Shown: piece after piece, positions 12,501 through 23,046 of the stretch
Layout: each line of letters opens with the position of its first letter
How positions within the stretch are numbered: the first letter of the stretch is position 1
NCBI GenBank assembly: GCA_025765595.1
Contig: JAIVFH010000028.1
Coordinates: forward strand, 276,047-340,046
Length of the DNA stretch: 64,000 nt
Source: Obelidium mucronatum
Lineage: Eukaryota; Chytridiomycota; Chytridiomycetes; Chytridiales; Chytriomycetaceae
Direction of reading: 5' to 3'
Program-made: the position numbers and the translations under genes
The notes under the pieces: generated by a model
The model's database searches: none
The model's input: only the letters and a program-made list of their open reading frames with translations
Told to the model about the DNA's origin: nothing

Positions 12501-13394
12501 ATCCCACTGTTGAGAGCAAAATAGACGGACTCGCTCCCCCCTGCAATGTCCAATGCAGTGATTCAATCAAGCTCTAGCAGTAGCTCAAATAATCTGCGTC
12601 ATATTAGCAGTCTTGGTCATTTTGAGTCCAATCATTTTTCGGCGGTTAGCTTCGATGTCTTTATAAACAGACATTGAAACAACTTATTTAATCAGGCACA
12701 ATGGAAGCAATTCGAAAGCATGATATTACTCGCCAAGAAAATTGATATCATCACGAAAGAGGAGTACAAGTTTGTTAAGCTAGGCCATTAAGTATGAGGG
12801 TAGGATTACTCCTGGTTTCAATCACATCGGTTTTAAAAACCAGCAACAGATCCGATCATCCCCATCATATTTACGCGTTCAGGAAAGAATCTTCATCGAT
12901 TCGTTGATCAATTGAAGCTTAAAGTTTACCTTGTCCTGGCGAAAGACGCAAGTACGCCAACAGCTTGGTCTTCACGCCAAACAAATCACGTTGTTACAAG
13001 CCAAGTTCACATGAATAGTGGACAGATTCATCTTTCAGAGACGACACCAAAGCAGTCATCAACGGTTTTGCCAAAACGACCTTCTCAAAGGGGAGTTTCC
13101 AAAGCTGGGTCTCAAAGACCAAGTTCGGCAATTTCCTTGACCAAGAAAACGGCAGATTTTCGTGATTCCATAGATAGAAAGCAAAAGAGCGACATGGGAC
13201 TGATAGGTCATCACGAGTTATTTCTTGAGTTGCCGGCAAGAGAGGAAATGGCAAACGATGCAAATGAACATTTATCGTCATTACGATCAGACGCGTTACA
13301 AGCGTCAGCTATTCCAGCGTCCACTTGGCGTGACTCTCACTTAGACGCCATCGGGGAAGCATTGAGTCCCATTGAGGATGTCGAGAAAGAATGA
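9537..13394 (+). CDS. PstS-like/multi-TM receptor, copy 2
   Basis: Same architecture as copy 1. ATG 9537 (MGRLSEKSSTISKLRD), one TM (about 9630-9690), a PstS-like domain in two exons split at about 10110/10174 (TVLGDMFCGAIAWWN, IGRGDSSGSTQIFTSYL), a short exon starting near 10864 (QGWVPVTGDMLNDN), a 7-helix membrane part (11150-12400), a Glu/Lys stretch ending KKFFAAFG at 12405, and a C-terminal tail (DPIIPIIFTRSGKNLHRF, 12850-12910) ending at TGA 13392-13394. Single-base frame shifts occur near 10090 (an extra base compared with copy 3 in the VHNVPGLP stretch) and near 12070. DNA from about 9677 to 10340, including the first intron, is almost identical to copy 3, which suggests gene conversion. 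The product is inferred to be a cell-surface receptor. Confidence 0.84.
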
Positions 13395-13420
13395 AAGAAT
13401 AAAGTTATAATAAATCACAA

Positions 13421-14382
13421 TCATTTATCGCGTAAATCAAATCCAACACCGGCACCGACACTATAATCCAAATGCAAATATAATCCATAACCATCATCCA
13501 GCAATTTTCTTGGTACATCAACCCCAGCGATTTCTACACCACTGCTCAAGTCCACCAAACAAACCCGTTTAGCAAATGCAGATCCATCTAAGCACATTGT
13601 ATGGAATTCTCCGTTCTCTCCGCATAAATCCACTTCAATATGATGCTTGTTTGGCTTCCCTGCAGTTATCCCTTGAACAATTAATCCCGCCTTGACTTGT
13701 TCATTATGCTGTTTTAGGATCGAAATCGTGCTTTCGTCCAGAAATCTTCCAATCAGCTGCTCAGCAATATTTTGAGGGACGTGAGCCAAAGAAATCAAAG
13801 TGATCATTGGTTTAAGTTTATACAGTTGAAACTGCGAGAGGAGAGTATCGCGATGAATTCCAAATAATGGACTAAATATTCTGAGGCCAGTCGGATAGGC
13901 AGCTTTACCCATGAAATTGTGCTAACGTGTGTGTTATTTTCGGGAGCAAGACATGACCAGCATATAACTTACGGCGACATCTTCGATATCTCCTGTAACT
14001 AAAGCAGAAACTTTATCTTCAACGTAGAATCGTTTCATATAATTCCTATAGCATTCCAGGTACGATGGTTCATTTGAAATAGTGAGAGTTTCACTGGGAA
14101 ACCCCAACGCTGCGGCCTGGACTTTGATGAATGCATTCGGATGAGCCAGCGACGTTATTGGAAAGAAGGTGATGAGCCTTTTGATTGTGATGTGGGGCAT
14201 GGTGAATTTGATGAGGTGGAAAGCAAGGATGGAGTCTTTGCCGCCTGATCCAAATGTGAGTTAAACACACACATCGCAGGCACGTAAAAGATGCGTTTTC
14301 AACCAGTAAAAGAGATGTGAACGTTCGTTGGGGTCTCGATCGCTGTCAAACAGGGCAATCCCACTTCGTTGAGGTCCTGCAT
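13421..14382 (-). CDS. DPH6: Dph6-like ATP-binding PP-loop (diphthine-ammonia ligase family) protein
   Basis: Three exons. Exon 1 runs 14382-14304 (MQDLNEVGLPCL...). A 58-nt intron with a TTTAAC branch-like site follows. Exon 2, from 14245, reconstitutes the PP-loop TGGKDSILAFHL and contains SALVTGDIEDVA. A GTAAGT intron follows. Exon 3 carries YPTGLRIFSPLFGIHRDTLL and runs to the stop at 13423-13421. PP-loop G-G-K-D-S and the later PL-x-G-x-x-R-x-x-L-L block are typical of the ATP_bind_4/Dph6 family, which amidates diphthine on elongation factor 2. The first glycine-rich position is T rather than S. At about 280 aa this is the short, single-domain form. The last 100 residues are less conserved, so a paralogue with another substrate cannot be excluded. 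Confidence 0.75.
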
Positions 14383-14690
14383 TTTGGAAAAATGGAAAAA
14401 GAGAAATGGTGTGGCTACCAGCTTCTTGGTATTGTACTCATTCTGTGTTTTGGTACTTGCAGCTCATGGACCTGGTTTCTTGGGCCAGTGTCTTTCATGC
14501 AATTCACTCCCTATTCCTGTTGGAAACTTAATCTCCAATGCGGATTATAGAACAACGTCTTCGGATGATGGTTTACAGAAGGACCTCGAACCTTCCAGCT
14601 AAATCGAGCCACGTGAAAGTTTGAGTCGCCGTGTGTCGAGGTGACTTTGCCACAGTTTGAAATGTAAGGTTCAACTCCTTACAAAACGAG

Positions 14691-14699
14691 CATAAAAGG
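14691..14699 (+). promoter_or_regulatory. TATA-like box of small-protein gene
   Basis: CATAAAAGG, 61 bases upstream of ATG 14760. The same element sits 52-66 bases upstream of the start codon in five other members of the family. The 14630-14700 stretch is also conserved upstream of the copies at 35.8 and 53.4 kb. Confidence 0.6.
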
Positions 14700-14759
14700 A
14701 AGTGACGCTTGCACAGTTTTCCTTCATCAAATCAAACAACAACAACCAAAATAGTCAGA

Positions 14760-14930
14760 ATGTTCTCTCCCAGCGTAGTCGCCTCCATGGTTCCCAAGGA
14801 CCACGTCTTTGTCCCAAAGAACGGCCAAGAAGTGTTCGGCCTTCCAGTTCCACGAACAAACACCAACGACTCGACAAGCTCAAAAAATAGCATCGAGTCA
14901 TTCAAGGCTTCCTGTGAAAAATCTCTTTAA
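14760..14930 (+). CDS. Small SPSVVAS-family protein (type B), frameshifted C-terminus
   Basis: A 56-aa ORF beginning MFSPSVVASMVPKDHVFVPK, then GQEVFGLPVPRTNTNDSTSS. It belongs to a family of short proteins present at least eight times in this window and not recognised by me from any known family. It has no signal peptide, no cysteine framework and no TM. The B-type copy at 53.2 kb ends SFKASVKNLFK. This copy has one extra C near 14908, which changes the end to CEKSL. Surrounding DNA on both sides is shared with the copies at 35.7 and 53.3 kb, so it is a recent duplicate. Function unknown. Confidence 0.6.
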   Translation: MFSPSVVASMVPKDHVFVPKNGQEVFGLPVPRTNTNDSTSSKNSIESFKASCEKSL

Positions 14931-15170
14931 ATAGTCACTCATTGTGGACACACATCCAATGAGCACTTGTTTGATATTCTTCTCCTGCATTGATTTAAGC
15001 CTATATAGCATATGCATTATTATTATATAAATACCAAAAAATAAAGCTATATAGAAAATATGACAACCTTATATATATCTATTTCGTTTAAATTTATTAC
15101 TATTCGTTATTGATGTGGCACCACTTCTATTTGTTATTTGTTTGTGAAGTGGATAATTCCTTTGAAAATA

Positions 15171-16055
15171 ATGTCGTCAGAAAACCAAGAAATCGACACG
15201 TTGGATTCCCTTGACTATTTCACTCTTTTGGATGGTTCAGTGATATCTTTTCTAACCTGCGACTCACTCGATGGCCCTGTTGTATCGAAGGATAGTAAGG
15301 AGCATTTTGACCTTACTGGCCTGTTTGTGTGGGCAGGGGGAAAGCTGATGGCGCTTTACATGCAGAAAAACCCACAGCTGTTCACGGGAAAAAGAGTTGT
15401 TGAGCTGGGAGCGGGTGGTTCGGGACTGCTCGCCGTTCTTGGAGTGAGGATTGGGGTCAAAGCCTGGATAGCTACAGATTGGGGAAGTGACACTGTTCTC
15501 GAACGGTTAAGCGAAAATATTGCTCGAAATGGCGTCGATTCGACGGCAAAGGCTGCTCCTTATCGATGGGGAGATCATGCATTGACAAATATCCTGGCCA
15601 GCAATTCAGCGATAGAAGCCCACGACGGATTCAGCACCACTATTCCTCATCTCCTCAATCTTCTTGTTGCGGCAGATGTTATATACCCATCAATGTCTTC
15701 CATTCAGATCTGCGACCTTTTGACTTCATTTAAAGTGCTCCACAAGTCGCCCGAAACCAACATCAATGAGTTTTATTGCTCTTATATTCATCGAGACTAC
15801 AGTGGCGAAACATTGAAGAGAGTTTTGAATGCAGTTCTCGAGGTTGAAGGATTGATGGTGGACGTTGTTGATTTTGAAGATGATGAGGCAAAGAGACAAG
15901 GAGGCTCCATATTCCGCTTCTGGTTTGGGTCTGAACTGGACACGCGGCAAAAGATGGTTCAGGTTGTTGGGGAAAGGGTCATGCCAAGTATCTGGGAGAA
16001 GAAGGAGCAAATTGCCGAAGAATGGAGCTTTCCATTTCAATACGAGCGAATCTGA
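15171..16055 (+). CDS. METTL21-like (Methyltransf_16) protein lysine methyltransferase
   Basis: Single-exon gene of 294 aa from ATG 15171 to TGA 16055; the upstream in-frame stretch has no ATG. The SAM-binding motif I is VVELGAGGSGLLAVLGVRIG, preceded by a W-x-x-G-x-x-M-A-L-Y segment typical of the family. Motif II is AWIATDWG, and LLVAADVIYPS is the post-I/motif II-like D-V-x-Y block (usual D/AADVIY). Members of this family methylate lysines of translation factors and chaperones (EEF2KMT, VCPKMT, METTL21). The C-terminal 60 residues are extra and polar. The substrate cannot be told from sequence. It is closely followed by GH20 on the same strand, with a separate promoter. Confidence 0.82.
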   Translation: MSSENQEIDTLDSLDYFTLLDGSVISFLTCDSLDGPVVSKDSKEHFDLTGLFVWAGGKLMALYMQKNPQLFTGKRVVELGAGGSGLLAVLGVRIGVKAWIATDWGSDTVLERLSENIARNGVDSTAKAAPYRWGDHALTNILASNSAIEAHDGFSTTIPHLLNLLVAADVIYPSMSSIQICDLLTSFKVLHKSPETNINEFYCSYIHRDYSGETLKRVLNAVLEVEGLMVDVVDFEDDEAKRQGGSIFRFWFGSELDTRQKMVQVVGERVMPSIWEKKEQIAEEWSFPFQYERI

Positions 16056-16113
16056 TGATGATGACGATTGAGTAATTAAATATCTATAATATATATTCGT
16101 TAGTTCTATTTTT

Positions 16114-18202
16114 ATGGTTGAAAAACAGACACTCGATGTCAAGAAGAAGAGGCGCTTCTGCCTTTCAATCATCCTTGGATCGGTTTTGGCCATTGGCGTG
16201 TTGATTGCTCTGATACTTGCATTTGTTGTGTTTCCGCGAGGCTCCAGCCAGTCAATCACCTCTGCTTCTGACACAACATTCAAGCCAACGTCTTCAGCCC
16301 AGCCAGAGCAACAACCCCTTCCTCTTCCTGCTAATGCAACTGTGTCTGCCTCATATTCGGTCCAGCAGTATCTATGGCCAATGCCTCAAACGGTTAGTTC
16401 GTTGGGTGTTTGACAAGTAACTGACGCCATCCCATCAAATAGGTTGGCAACTTCCAATCTGCTTCTCTCTTTCAATCCCTCTTCTTTTATTGTCAAGTCA
16501 TCAAATCTCGAATGCTGGACTAATCGAAAACTGCCCTCAAGCACCTCTTACTCTCTTTGCAGTACTAAGATCGACTGGCAAGGAGACTAAGTATATCTAT
16601 CCCATCTACATACACGTTTCGGCGAACTCTTCAGGTCAAAGAACCAAAGGATCTAGTAGACGCAAATGAAAGCTACACTTTGAATACAACAACTTCAGGA
16701 GCTTTCATTGAGGCCACAAACAAGATTGGTGCGATCTATGCGCTACAAACACTTTCACAGCTTATTACTTCAACCTGGGTCAATTTATCTCGCCAACATC
16801 ACCGATTTTCCCAAATTCCCTTACCGCGGACTCCTTCTTGACACTGCACGAAACTTCTTTCTCCCCACTGATTTGAAGCGCATCTTAGACGGTATGGCGG
16901 CATCAAAGATGAATGTTCTTCACTGGCATCTTTATGATTCCCAGTCGTTTCCTATCGAGTGGAAAGCACATCCTGAAATTCACGTCAACAGTGCTTATCG
17001 TGATGCTTCCGGAAACCTTAAAGTTTACACTGAAAAGATGTGAAAGATATTGTGGATTATGCCTTCCACCTCAATATTCGCGTTATTCCAGAGTTTGAAT
17101 TGCCTGGTCATAATGCTGTTTTTGGCCACGTAGATCCCAGCTATATTGCAGGCTGGAACCACACCCCGTGGGATGAATATTGTGTTCAGCCGCCATGTGG
17201 ACAACTGCTGGTGGATAAACCGAAATTCGACTTGTGGACGAATTGATAACAGATGTTGGTTCTTGGTTCAAGGACCCTGTTATTCATGTGGGACACGATG
17301 AAGTCAGTAATGCACCTTATGGATCTCGTAATGTCCTTGAAATGATGAGATCTTTTGAAACGCAGCTTGTTGCTATCCTGCGAAAGAATGGGAAACAATA
17401 CGCTGGATGGGATGAGATTTCCGATGTACCGTCGTTGTTTCTTTTGTTTACTTATATGACAAGTTTCTCACATGGAAGCGTTTTGATTTAGGTTTATGGG
17501 ATCCAAGATTTAATTCCAAAGAATGCAATTGTGACTGTTTGGCGATCTCCTGGTCTCGATCGCATAAAGGCTTCTGTGGCTGCGGGATTTCAAAATATAG
17601 TCGTGGGTCCGAGCAGCCATTGGTATCTTGATTGTTCTCCAAGTGCGGAATGGTGTTCCCAGCCTTTTGAAAGAGAGAACCCTGCTACATCCTACAACGC
17701 GCCTGGATTCATAACAAGATCTGCTGGACAGTGGCATCGCTGGGAAACCGTGTATGGTTTAGACATTCTTCAGGGAGTTGAGAATCCAGATGTGATCAAA
17801 GGTGGATTCGGCGCTTTGTGGACAGAGACTATCAAGCGGCACAATATCGATCGCTACCTATTTCCTCGATTGAGCGTGATTGGGGAGAGACTGTGGAGCT
17901 ATAACAATGTTGCTTTCGACTCTATTACCACTAGCCAGCGCTTAAATCGATTCCGGTCAAGTTTGGTGAATGAGTGGGGGATTGACGCTGCAGATATTGG
18001 GTACACCGGAAACTCTGAAGGTGTTGTGTATAGACCCGAAATTTGTGATCGCATTTCAAGTCAGGCAGGTTGGCAGCTGGGAACTATTTTGGTCGGCAAT
18101 CCTTCCACTGGAAATACCAACGCGTATTGCCCAATTGCAAATTTATACAATACGAATCAATTAGTGCACCTTGTTCCAGAAAAGGTCAAGCTCGATTTCT
18201 GA
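16114..18202 (+). CDS. Membrane-anchored GH20 beta-N-acetylhexosaminidase
   Basis: Removes terminal GlcNAc/GalNAc, for example from chitin oligomers. ATG 16114 encodes a basic cytosolic start and one TM (FCLSIILGSVLAIGVLIALI), giving a type II anchor; an S/P/Q-rich stalk follows. The GH20b-like part has IGAIYALQTLSQLI. The catalytic domain has DFPKFPYRGLLLDTARNF, MNVLHWHLYDSQSFPIEW, IPEFELPGHN and VGHDEVS, with the D-E catalytic pair kept (the usual G-G-D-E-V reads G-H-D-E-V). The domain ends with WTETI and SVIGERLW. Introns lie at about 16393-16442 and 17452-17491. Frame breaks of one base appear near 16765, at 17038-17043 and at 17225-17232 (A-run), all inside conserved blocks. These are most likely consensus errors, since the downstream motifs are intact. 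Confidence 0.88.
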
Positions 18203-18338
18203 TGGCTTCAGGATTCAATGTTTTAGTTCTAAGAAAATAAAAGTATCTCATCTGAACGAGATTTCAAGGATACAGAGTTCCTTTGTTGGTATTGTTCCAA
18301 AATCGAGGCCAAGGGCTAAATCCTGAAAATCACGTGCA

Positions 18339-19658
18339 ATGGACATTGATGACGTTGACCTACACGTTATAAGAGTGATATTCCGAACTATAGGTCCCAT
18401 CTCTATACTCCTCAATATCGCAGTAATCGGTAGCGTTCTGTCTTTCAAGGGAAAGAGGACTTTGATAGGGGTTATGCAGTCGTTCCTGTCCATATCCGAT
18501 ATCTTTGTTTCAATCACGTTCATGATTGGTTCCAAAATCGCGTCTAATCAGTCCATGTGCACTATTGTGGGTACCATAACAAATTACTCGCTGACCGCCT
18601 CATCGACATGGTCTTTTGTCGTTGGACTACACTGCTATCATACTATTATTTATAATCAAAAACTGGCATCTCGTTATTGGATCTTTTACAACTTGTATGG
18701 ATGGGGGGTTCCATTTCTCACAACCTTGAGTCTATTCATCATCCAGGCGCTTACGAAACGAGGAAACGTCTTTGGAGATGCAACTTATTCTTGCTGGATT
18801 GGCCCCTTGTTTCCTGAACTTCGTTTGGGGATATTCTATGTTCTGTTGTGGCTTCATCATATCGGTATTGTCGGGATGTGCGCACATCTGATTTATGTTA
18901 TTCAAAAGACCAACAAGGACCTGAAAAATAGTTTTGACAACAAGACTGAAGATTCCGGTGTGCAGCTTGGGGAGAATATCATTTGTGCTCCCATTCCTCA
19001 TTTACGAGATATTCCGCCACTGCCACAACGCCCAGCGAGCTATCACGATCCGATATATACACCAAGTATTTTGGATCGATCATCGCATTCCTCAGTGGCC
19101 GTCAAAATGCAACGTCCAGCAAGTCTTTATGATTCGCGCTTTTCGCAAACATCAGCAACAGAATCACCGCAAACAGACTCCAAACGAAACACATTCCAGA
19201 AAAATCAGCATTCGCAATATCAGCAACAATCTCATGCTCATTCAAAATTTCACCATCAAAGTACCTCTATTCAAATCGCGACAACGGCAACCACAGCCTC
19301 AGAATCTCAAACAGGAATAGACTCCCTCTTTCAAGATTACGTAAGAAGAGCCTCACGAAAATCAGTGGCCAGCGTTGCGATCAAATCGAGCCCCGCACTC
19401 ACAGCAATAAATACTCTTGAAAAGTCACGCAACAAGCTCCTCATCAAAACAAGCGTCATTGTTTTTGGGTTTGTGATTTCGTGGATTCCGGCAACTGCAA
19501 AAAGAATTACACTACTGTTGTATTCTTACGAAAGGGTTCCAGGGTGGTTGTCATTGCTGATGGGTGTTGGACTTGCAGTTAACGGGTTTTGGAATTCAGG
19601 TGTGTTTTTCTTGGGAATGTGGTGGGATCATGTTTTCGATCGGAAGGGGAAGGCTTGA
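18339..19658 (+). CDS. cAMP-receptor-like (cAR/Git3-type) G-protein-coupled receptor
   Basis: Intronless 439-aa protein, ATG 18339 to TGA 19658. Five TM helices lie in residues 1-195 (ISILLNIAVIGSVLSF, FLSISDIFVSITFMIGS, YSLTASSTWSFVVGLHCY, YGWGVPFLTTLSLFI, LGIFYVLLWLHHIGIVGMC). The CWI-G-P-x-x-P-E-L-R loop before TM5 is typical of Dictyostelium-type cAMP receptors. A very long third intracellular loop (about residues 200-365) is rich in Ser, Gln and His (QQQSHAHSKFHHQ) and Pro. TM6 (LIKTSVIVFGFVISWIP) and TM7 follow. It probably signals through heterotrimeric G proteins; the ligand is unknown. The 70-base C-terminal tail region overlaps no other gene. Confidence 0.82.
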   Translation: MDIDDVDLHVIRVIFRTIGPISILLNIAVIGSVLSFKGKRTLIGVMQSFLSISDIFVSITFMIGSKIASNQSMCTIVGTITNYSLTASSTWSFVVGLHCYHTIIYNQKLASRYWIFYNLYGWGVPFLTTLSLFIIQALTKRGNVFGDATYSCWIGPLFPELRLGIFYVLLWLHHIGIVGMCAHLIYVIQKTNKDLKNSFDNKTEDSGVQLGENIICAPIPHLRDIPPLPQRPASYHDPIYTPSILDRSSHSSVAVKMQRPASLYDSRFSQTSATESPQTDSKRNTFQKNQHSQYQQQSHAHSKFHHQSTSIQIATTATTASESQTGIDSLFQDYVRRASRKSVASVAIKSSPALTAINTLEKSRNKLLIKTSVIVFGFVISWIPATAKRITLLLYSYERVPGWLSLLMGVGLAVNGFWNSGVFFLGMWWDHVFDRKGKA

Positions 19659-19822
19659 AGAGATCGATAATAATAAAGAAGAAAAACAGGAGACAAACAT
19701 GGACCAATGGTGGAGAACGAAGAGCAGGCAGACTCTCCATTGTTTCTTGGAGCATTTTAGAAGAAGAACTCAGATTTGAGAGTAAACGACAAAAATTGCG
19801 GACTGAACAAAAACTGAAATTG

Positions 19823-20791
19823 ATGATCAGCGCAGAGAATCCCACCGACGGGGCCGACAGAGTTGCTGTTGACGCCAAAGGAACGCAAGTCACAGTCGAT
19901 GTTGTGCTGTCCAAGCTGACAATTGGATACGAAACAACGGTTGCGTCTGATGCAGCTAGGGAGGAAGGCGCTGAGGACACAGGCGGCAGTGCCGATGCCG
20001 CAGTTGGCTGCGTGAAAGGCGCGGATGTTCTGCTTGTGCTTGAGACTGGCGAGTCGCTCTTTGCGCACAGCAAGTATTTGGCGAATAATCCGTACTTCGA
20101 GTCGCACTTCAGCTTTCTTGAATCGAACGCTGCCGCTTCTGCCGCAGCTGCGGCCGTAAAGACTGTCCGCGTCCTTCCTCCCTTTCCCAGTGCTTTCCGT
20201 TCAACCATCGAGCTTATTTACAACTTCAGCGGCAAAACACCCGAGGAGTCCGCAGCTATCGCCTTTGACTCGATCAGCACGAAACAGCTTGTTCCCCTTT
20301 TGAGAAACGCCCAGTTTTTCCAAATGCAACCATTGATTGACGCTTGCACTCGCTTCTTTGTGGCCAATTGGAAACCCATTATTACTCGAGACTATTTCTC
20401 ACCGAAACATCTACCAGAAAACTCACTTTGTCCTTTGCTGGATAAGTTAGTGGAATTAAAAACTCCGGCAAACATCATTTTGGAAGTTCTTGTGTTTTGG
20501 TGCTCAAACGAATCTCGTGAATTTTCTGAAACGGCTCAACCAATTGTTGAAAAGTATCTCAACCTAGAGAAAGTTTCTAGAGAAGCTTGGGAAAACTTGG
20601 CACTCAAAGCGCCGACTGGTTTGAATGTCTGTGTTTCGTCGGTGGGGGTTGTTAAAAACGCGGTAAATTCTGTTGGTTTGGAAGTTAATTGCTCCCGGTG
20701 TGGATGGAAGTCCGTGGCGGCGATTATGAAAAACAATGGGTATTGCTCTGGAGAAATCCACAAAGCCATTCGAAACAGAGCCGGCGAATAA
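19823..20791 (+). CDS. BTB/POZ protein with C-terminal CCCH module, copy 1 (intact)
   Basis: 322 aa, start ATG 19823 chosen because paralogues begin at the same position relative to the domain. A variable N-terminus (about 75 aa) is followed by a BTB/POZ fold: GADVLLVLETGESLFAHSKY, NNPYFESHFSFLES, RVLPPFPSAFRSTIELIYNF. A helical BACK-like stretch follows (LVPLLRNAQFFQMQPLIDAC, FFVANW), then the segment EKYLNLEKVSREAWENLA. The C-terminal module reads C-S-R-C-G-W-K-S-V ... C-x4-H, spacing C-x2-C-x14-C-x4-H. BTB proteins often act as CUL3 ubiquitin-ligase adaptors, but no Kelch or MATH partner domain is present. First of seven paralogues in the window. Confidence 0.8.
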   Translation: MISAENPTDGADRVAVDAKGTQVTVDVVLSKLTIGYETTVASDAAREEGAEDTGGSADAAVGCVKGADVLLVLETGESLFAHSKYLANNPYFESHFSFLESNAAASAAAAAVKTVRVLPPFPSAFRSTIELIYNFSGKTPEESAAIAFDSISTKQLVPLLRNAQFFQMQPLIDACTRFFVANWKPIITRDYFSPKHLPENSLCPLLDKLVELKTPANIILEVLVFWCSNESREFSETAQPIVEKYLNLEKVSREAWENLALKAPTGLNVCVSSVGVVKNAVNSVGLEVNCSRCGWKSVAAIMKNNGYCSGEIHKAIRNRAGE

Positions 20792-20867
20792 TCTTTTATT
20801 TTCGTTTGTTGAGTCGAATGGAGTAAAATCGTTTTTTTTTCAAACCAACCCAGAAACCAACCATGAC

Positions 20868-21527
20868 CATTAAAACGCGGATGTTCTCCTTGTCCTTGAG
20901 ACTGGAGAGTCACTGTTTGCTCATAGCAAATACCTGAAGGACAATCCGTATTTCAAATCTCACTTCAACTTTCTTGGATCCAGTACAGCTACTGAAAGAA
21001 TAAGAACTGTCCGTGTTTTCATAGCCCTCAACTCCATCAGCATGAAGCAATTTGTTCCCCTCTCCAGAAACGCCGAGTTTTTGTTTCTTTCTTTGCGTCC
21101 AATCCGAAAATCATCATTGCTCAAGACTACTTCTCTCCAAAGTAACTCCCAGAAGATTCGCTTTGTATTCTCTTGGACAAATTAGTGGCGGATGAAGCTC
21201 AATCAAGCGTTCTATTCAAGATTATTGTTTATTGGTGCTCCGAGGAATCCAGTGTTTTCGCTAGCACTGCGTATACAATGGTGGAAAAGTATGTAAAGCT
21301 TAAAAAAGGTATCTAGAGATACCTGGGAAGATTTGGCACGCAAAGTTCCCAATGGCTTGAATGTATGTGTCACACCTGTTGGGGTTGTTCGAAGCGCAGT
21401 GAACTCTGTTGGTTTGAAAGTTTATTGTCGGGAATGTGGATGGTTATCAGTTGGGGCTTCCATGAGAAACGCTGCTGGTTGTTATGACTCAGTTCATGAA
21501 GCAATTCAGAACAAGAGTGGCAAATGA
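20868..21527 (+). pseudogene. BTB/POZ paralogue, copy 2 (degenerate)
   Basis: The N-terminus is missing. DNA from about 20875 still encodes DVLLVLETGESLFAHSKYLK, but the segment encoding FPSAFR-to-IAF is deleted near 21020. There are stops and frame changes near 21140 and 21305. The last 64 codons (21333-21527) are intact and keep the zinc-like module Y-C-R-E-C-G-W ... C-Y-D-S-V-H. Best read as a decayed tandem duplicate of copy 1. Confidence 0.75.
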
Positions 21528-21592
21528 GCTTGTGTGTTTGTTATAAAACTTTGAAATCTTTGGAAAAAGTTTTTTCTTTTTTCTTTGAAGCA

Positions 21593-22565
21593 ATGACTGA
21601 AGGAAGAGGAACAAGCTTAACGCCTGCAGCTGTAACCAAACTCGCTTGGCAAGTCGCAATCGATGCCAAGCTCACTATCATATACGAAACTGATTCAACT
21701 CGTGAAGAAGATGCCGATCCTGCAATTGCAAACACGAATGTGGCTTTTCAACTTGGATGTGTCAAAGACGCAGATGTCCTGCTTGTTCTTGAAACTGGCG
21801 AATCTCTCTTTGCCCATAGCAAGTACTTGATGAATAATCCGTACTTTGAGTCTCACTTCAACTTTCTCGAATCAAATGCATCATCTCCTCAGTCTCTTCT
21901 TTCTGCAGCTGGAACTATAAAGACTCTTCGTGTTCTTCCTCCCCTTTCCCAGCGCTTTCCGTTTGACTATTGAGCTCATTTACATCTGCAGCGGCAAAAC
22001 CCTTTTAGAGTCTGGAGGCATCGCGCTTGACTTTATCAGCACGAGGCAATTTGTTCCTCTTTATAGCAATGCCGAATTTTTCCAAATGCAACCATTGATT
22101 GACGCTTGCACTCGCTTCTTTGTACTCAATTGGCCAGCCATTATCAAGCAAGACTATTTCTCGCCAGTGTACATGGCGGAACACTTGCTCTGCACACTTT
22201 TGGACAACATGCAGGACTATTTAGCTTATAGCAGGATGCCACCAGAAACCCTTTTCGAGGTTATTGTCTGTTACTGGCGTTGTGAGGAAGAATTTGATGA
22301 AAAGTTCTCTGAAACTGCTCGTGCAATGGTTGCAAAATATGTCCAACTTGAAAAGGTGTCTCAAGCCACTTGGAATAGACTTGCAAAAACCGCGCCATTT
22401 GGTATGAAGACTTGTATCTTGCCTGCTAGCGGTGTTCAACAGAGGTTTTCTGCCTTGGAAGTTTATTGTTTAAAGTGTAATTGGCAATCGGTTTCGGATG
22501 CCATAAAAAACGATGCTGGGTGTGGTGAACATGTCCATCGATTTCGAACCGCACGCAGTGCGTAA
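21593..22565 (+). CDS. BTB/POZ protein, copy 3 (one frame break)
   Basis: ATG 21593 (MTEGRGTSLTPAAVTK) starts a paralogue of copy 1 with the same BTB core (DADVLLVLETGESLFAHSKY). One extra C in the C-run near 21945 breaks the frame exactly at VLPPFPSAFR; downstream the frame is open to 22565. The C-terminal module is Y-C-L-K-C-N-W ... C-x4-H with preserved spacing. The N-terminal region differs strongly from copy 1 while the core is conserved. The single break may be an assembly error, in which case the gene is functional (about 320 aa). Confidence 0.68.
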
Positions 22566-22712
22566 GTTTTGCTTCACCAAAAAAAAAACGTGGGGACATG
22601 ATTAAAAGCCTGTCTTTTTTATTTCCGCCTGGATCAGAAAACAACAGAATCCCTTATTGCATCAATAAAGCTAATTGTTACTGACTGAGTCACTTCAATA
22701 TCACTTACTGCA

Positions 22713-22907
22713 ATGAACACAATCAACGATTTAAACCTCGCGCAATCACTGGAAAGTATATTAATCTTGAGAACGCGTCCAAAGAAAGGGCTAAATTTGT
22801 GTGTTTCGGCAGTAAGAGTTCTTCAAGTAAACTCTGTTCAAATGGAAGTTTATTGCAAGAAATGTGGATGGAAAGCTGTGGGTATTACAAAGAAAAATGC
22901 TGCTTGA
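22713..22907 (+). pseudogene. BTB-family C-terminal remnant, copy 4
   Basis: Only the last part of a BTB paralogue remains: KGLNLCVSAVRVLQ followed by Y-C-K-K-C-G-W-K-A-V. A TGA at about 22906 interrupts just before the third cysteine position. After the stop the original frame still reads AIHKAI, so the histidine side of the module survives. No BTB core precedes it. Confidence 0.65.
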
Positions 22908-23046
22908 TCTGAGGCAATTCACAAAGCCATCCGAATTCTCAGTAACCCCTTTTCTTGTTTATAAGAATATATGGTCACTTCTGTTTCACTTTTATCAACT
23001 CGAGTTTACCCAAAAGAAATCTATTCTAAAAAAATTGACAAGATCC

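Noticed and set aside
14664..14682. tRNA T-arm-like hairpin (GTAAGG, loop TTCAACT, CCTTAC)
   Set aside because: No acceptor, D or anticodon arms surround it, and the sister copies at 35.9 and 53.45 kb change one arm so that pairing is lost.
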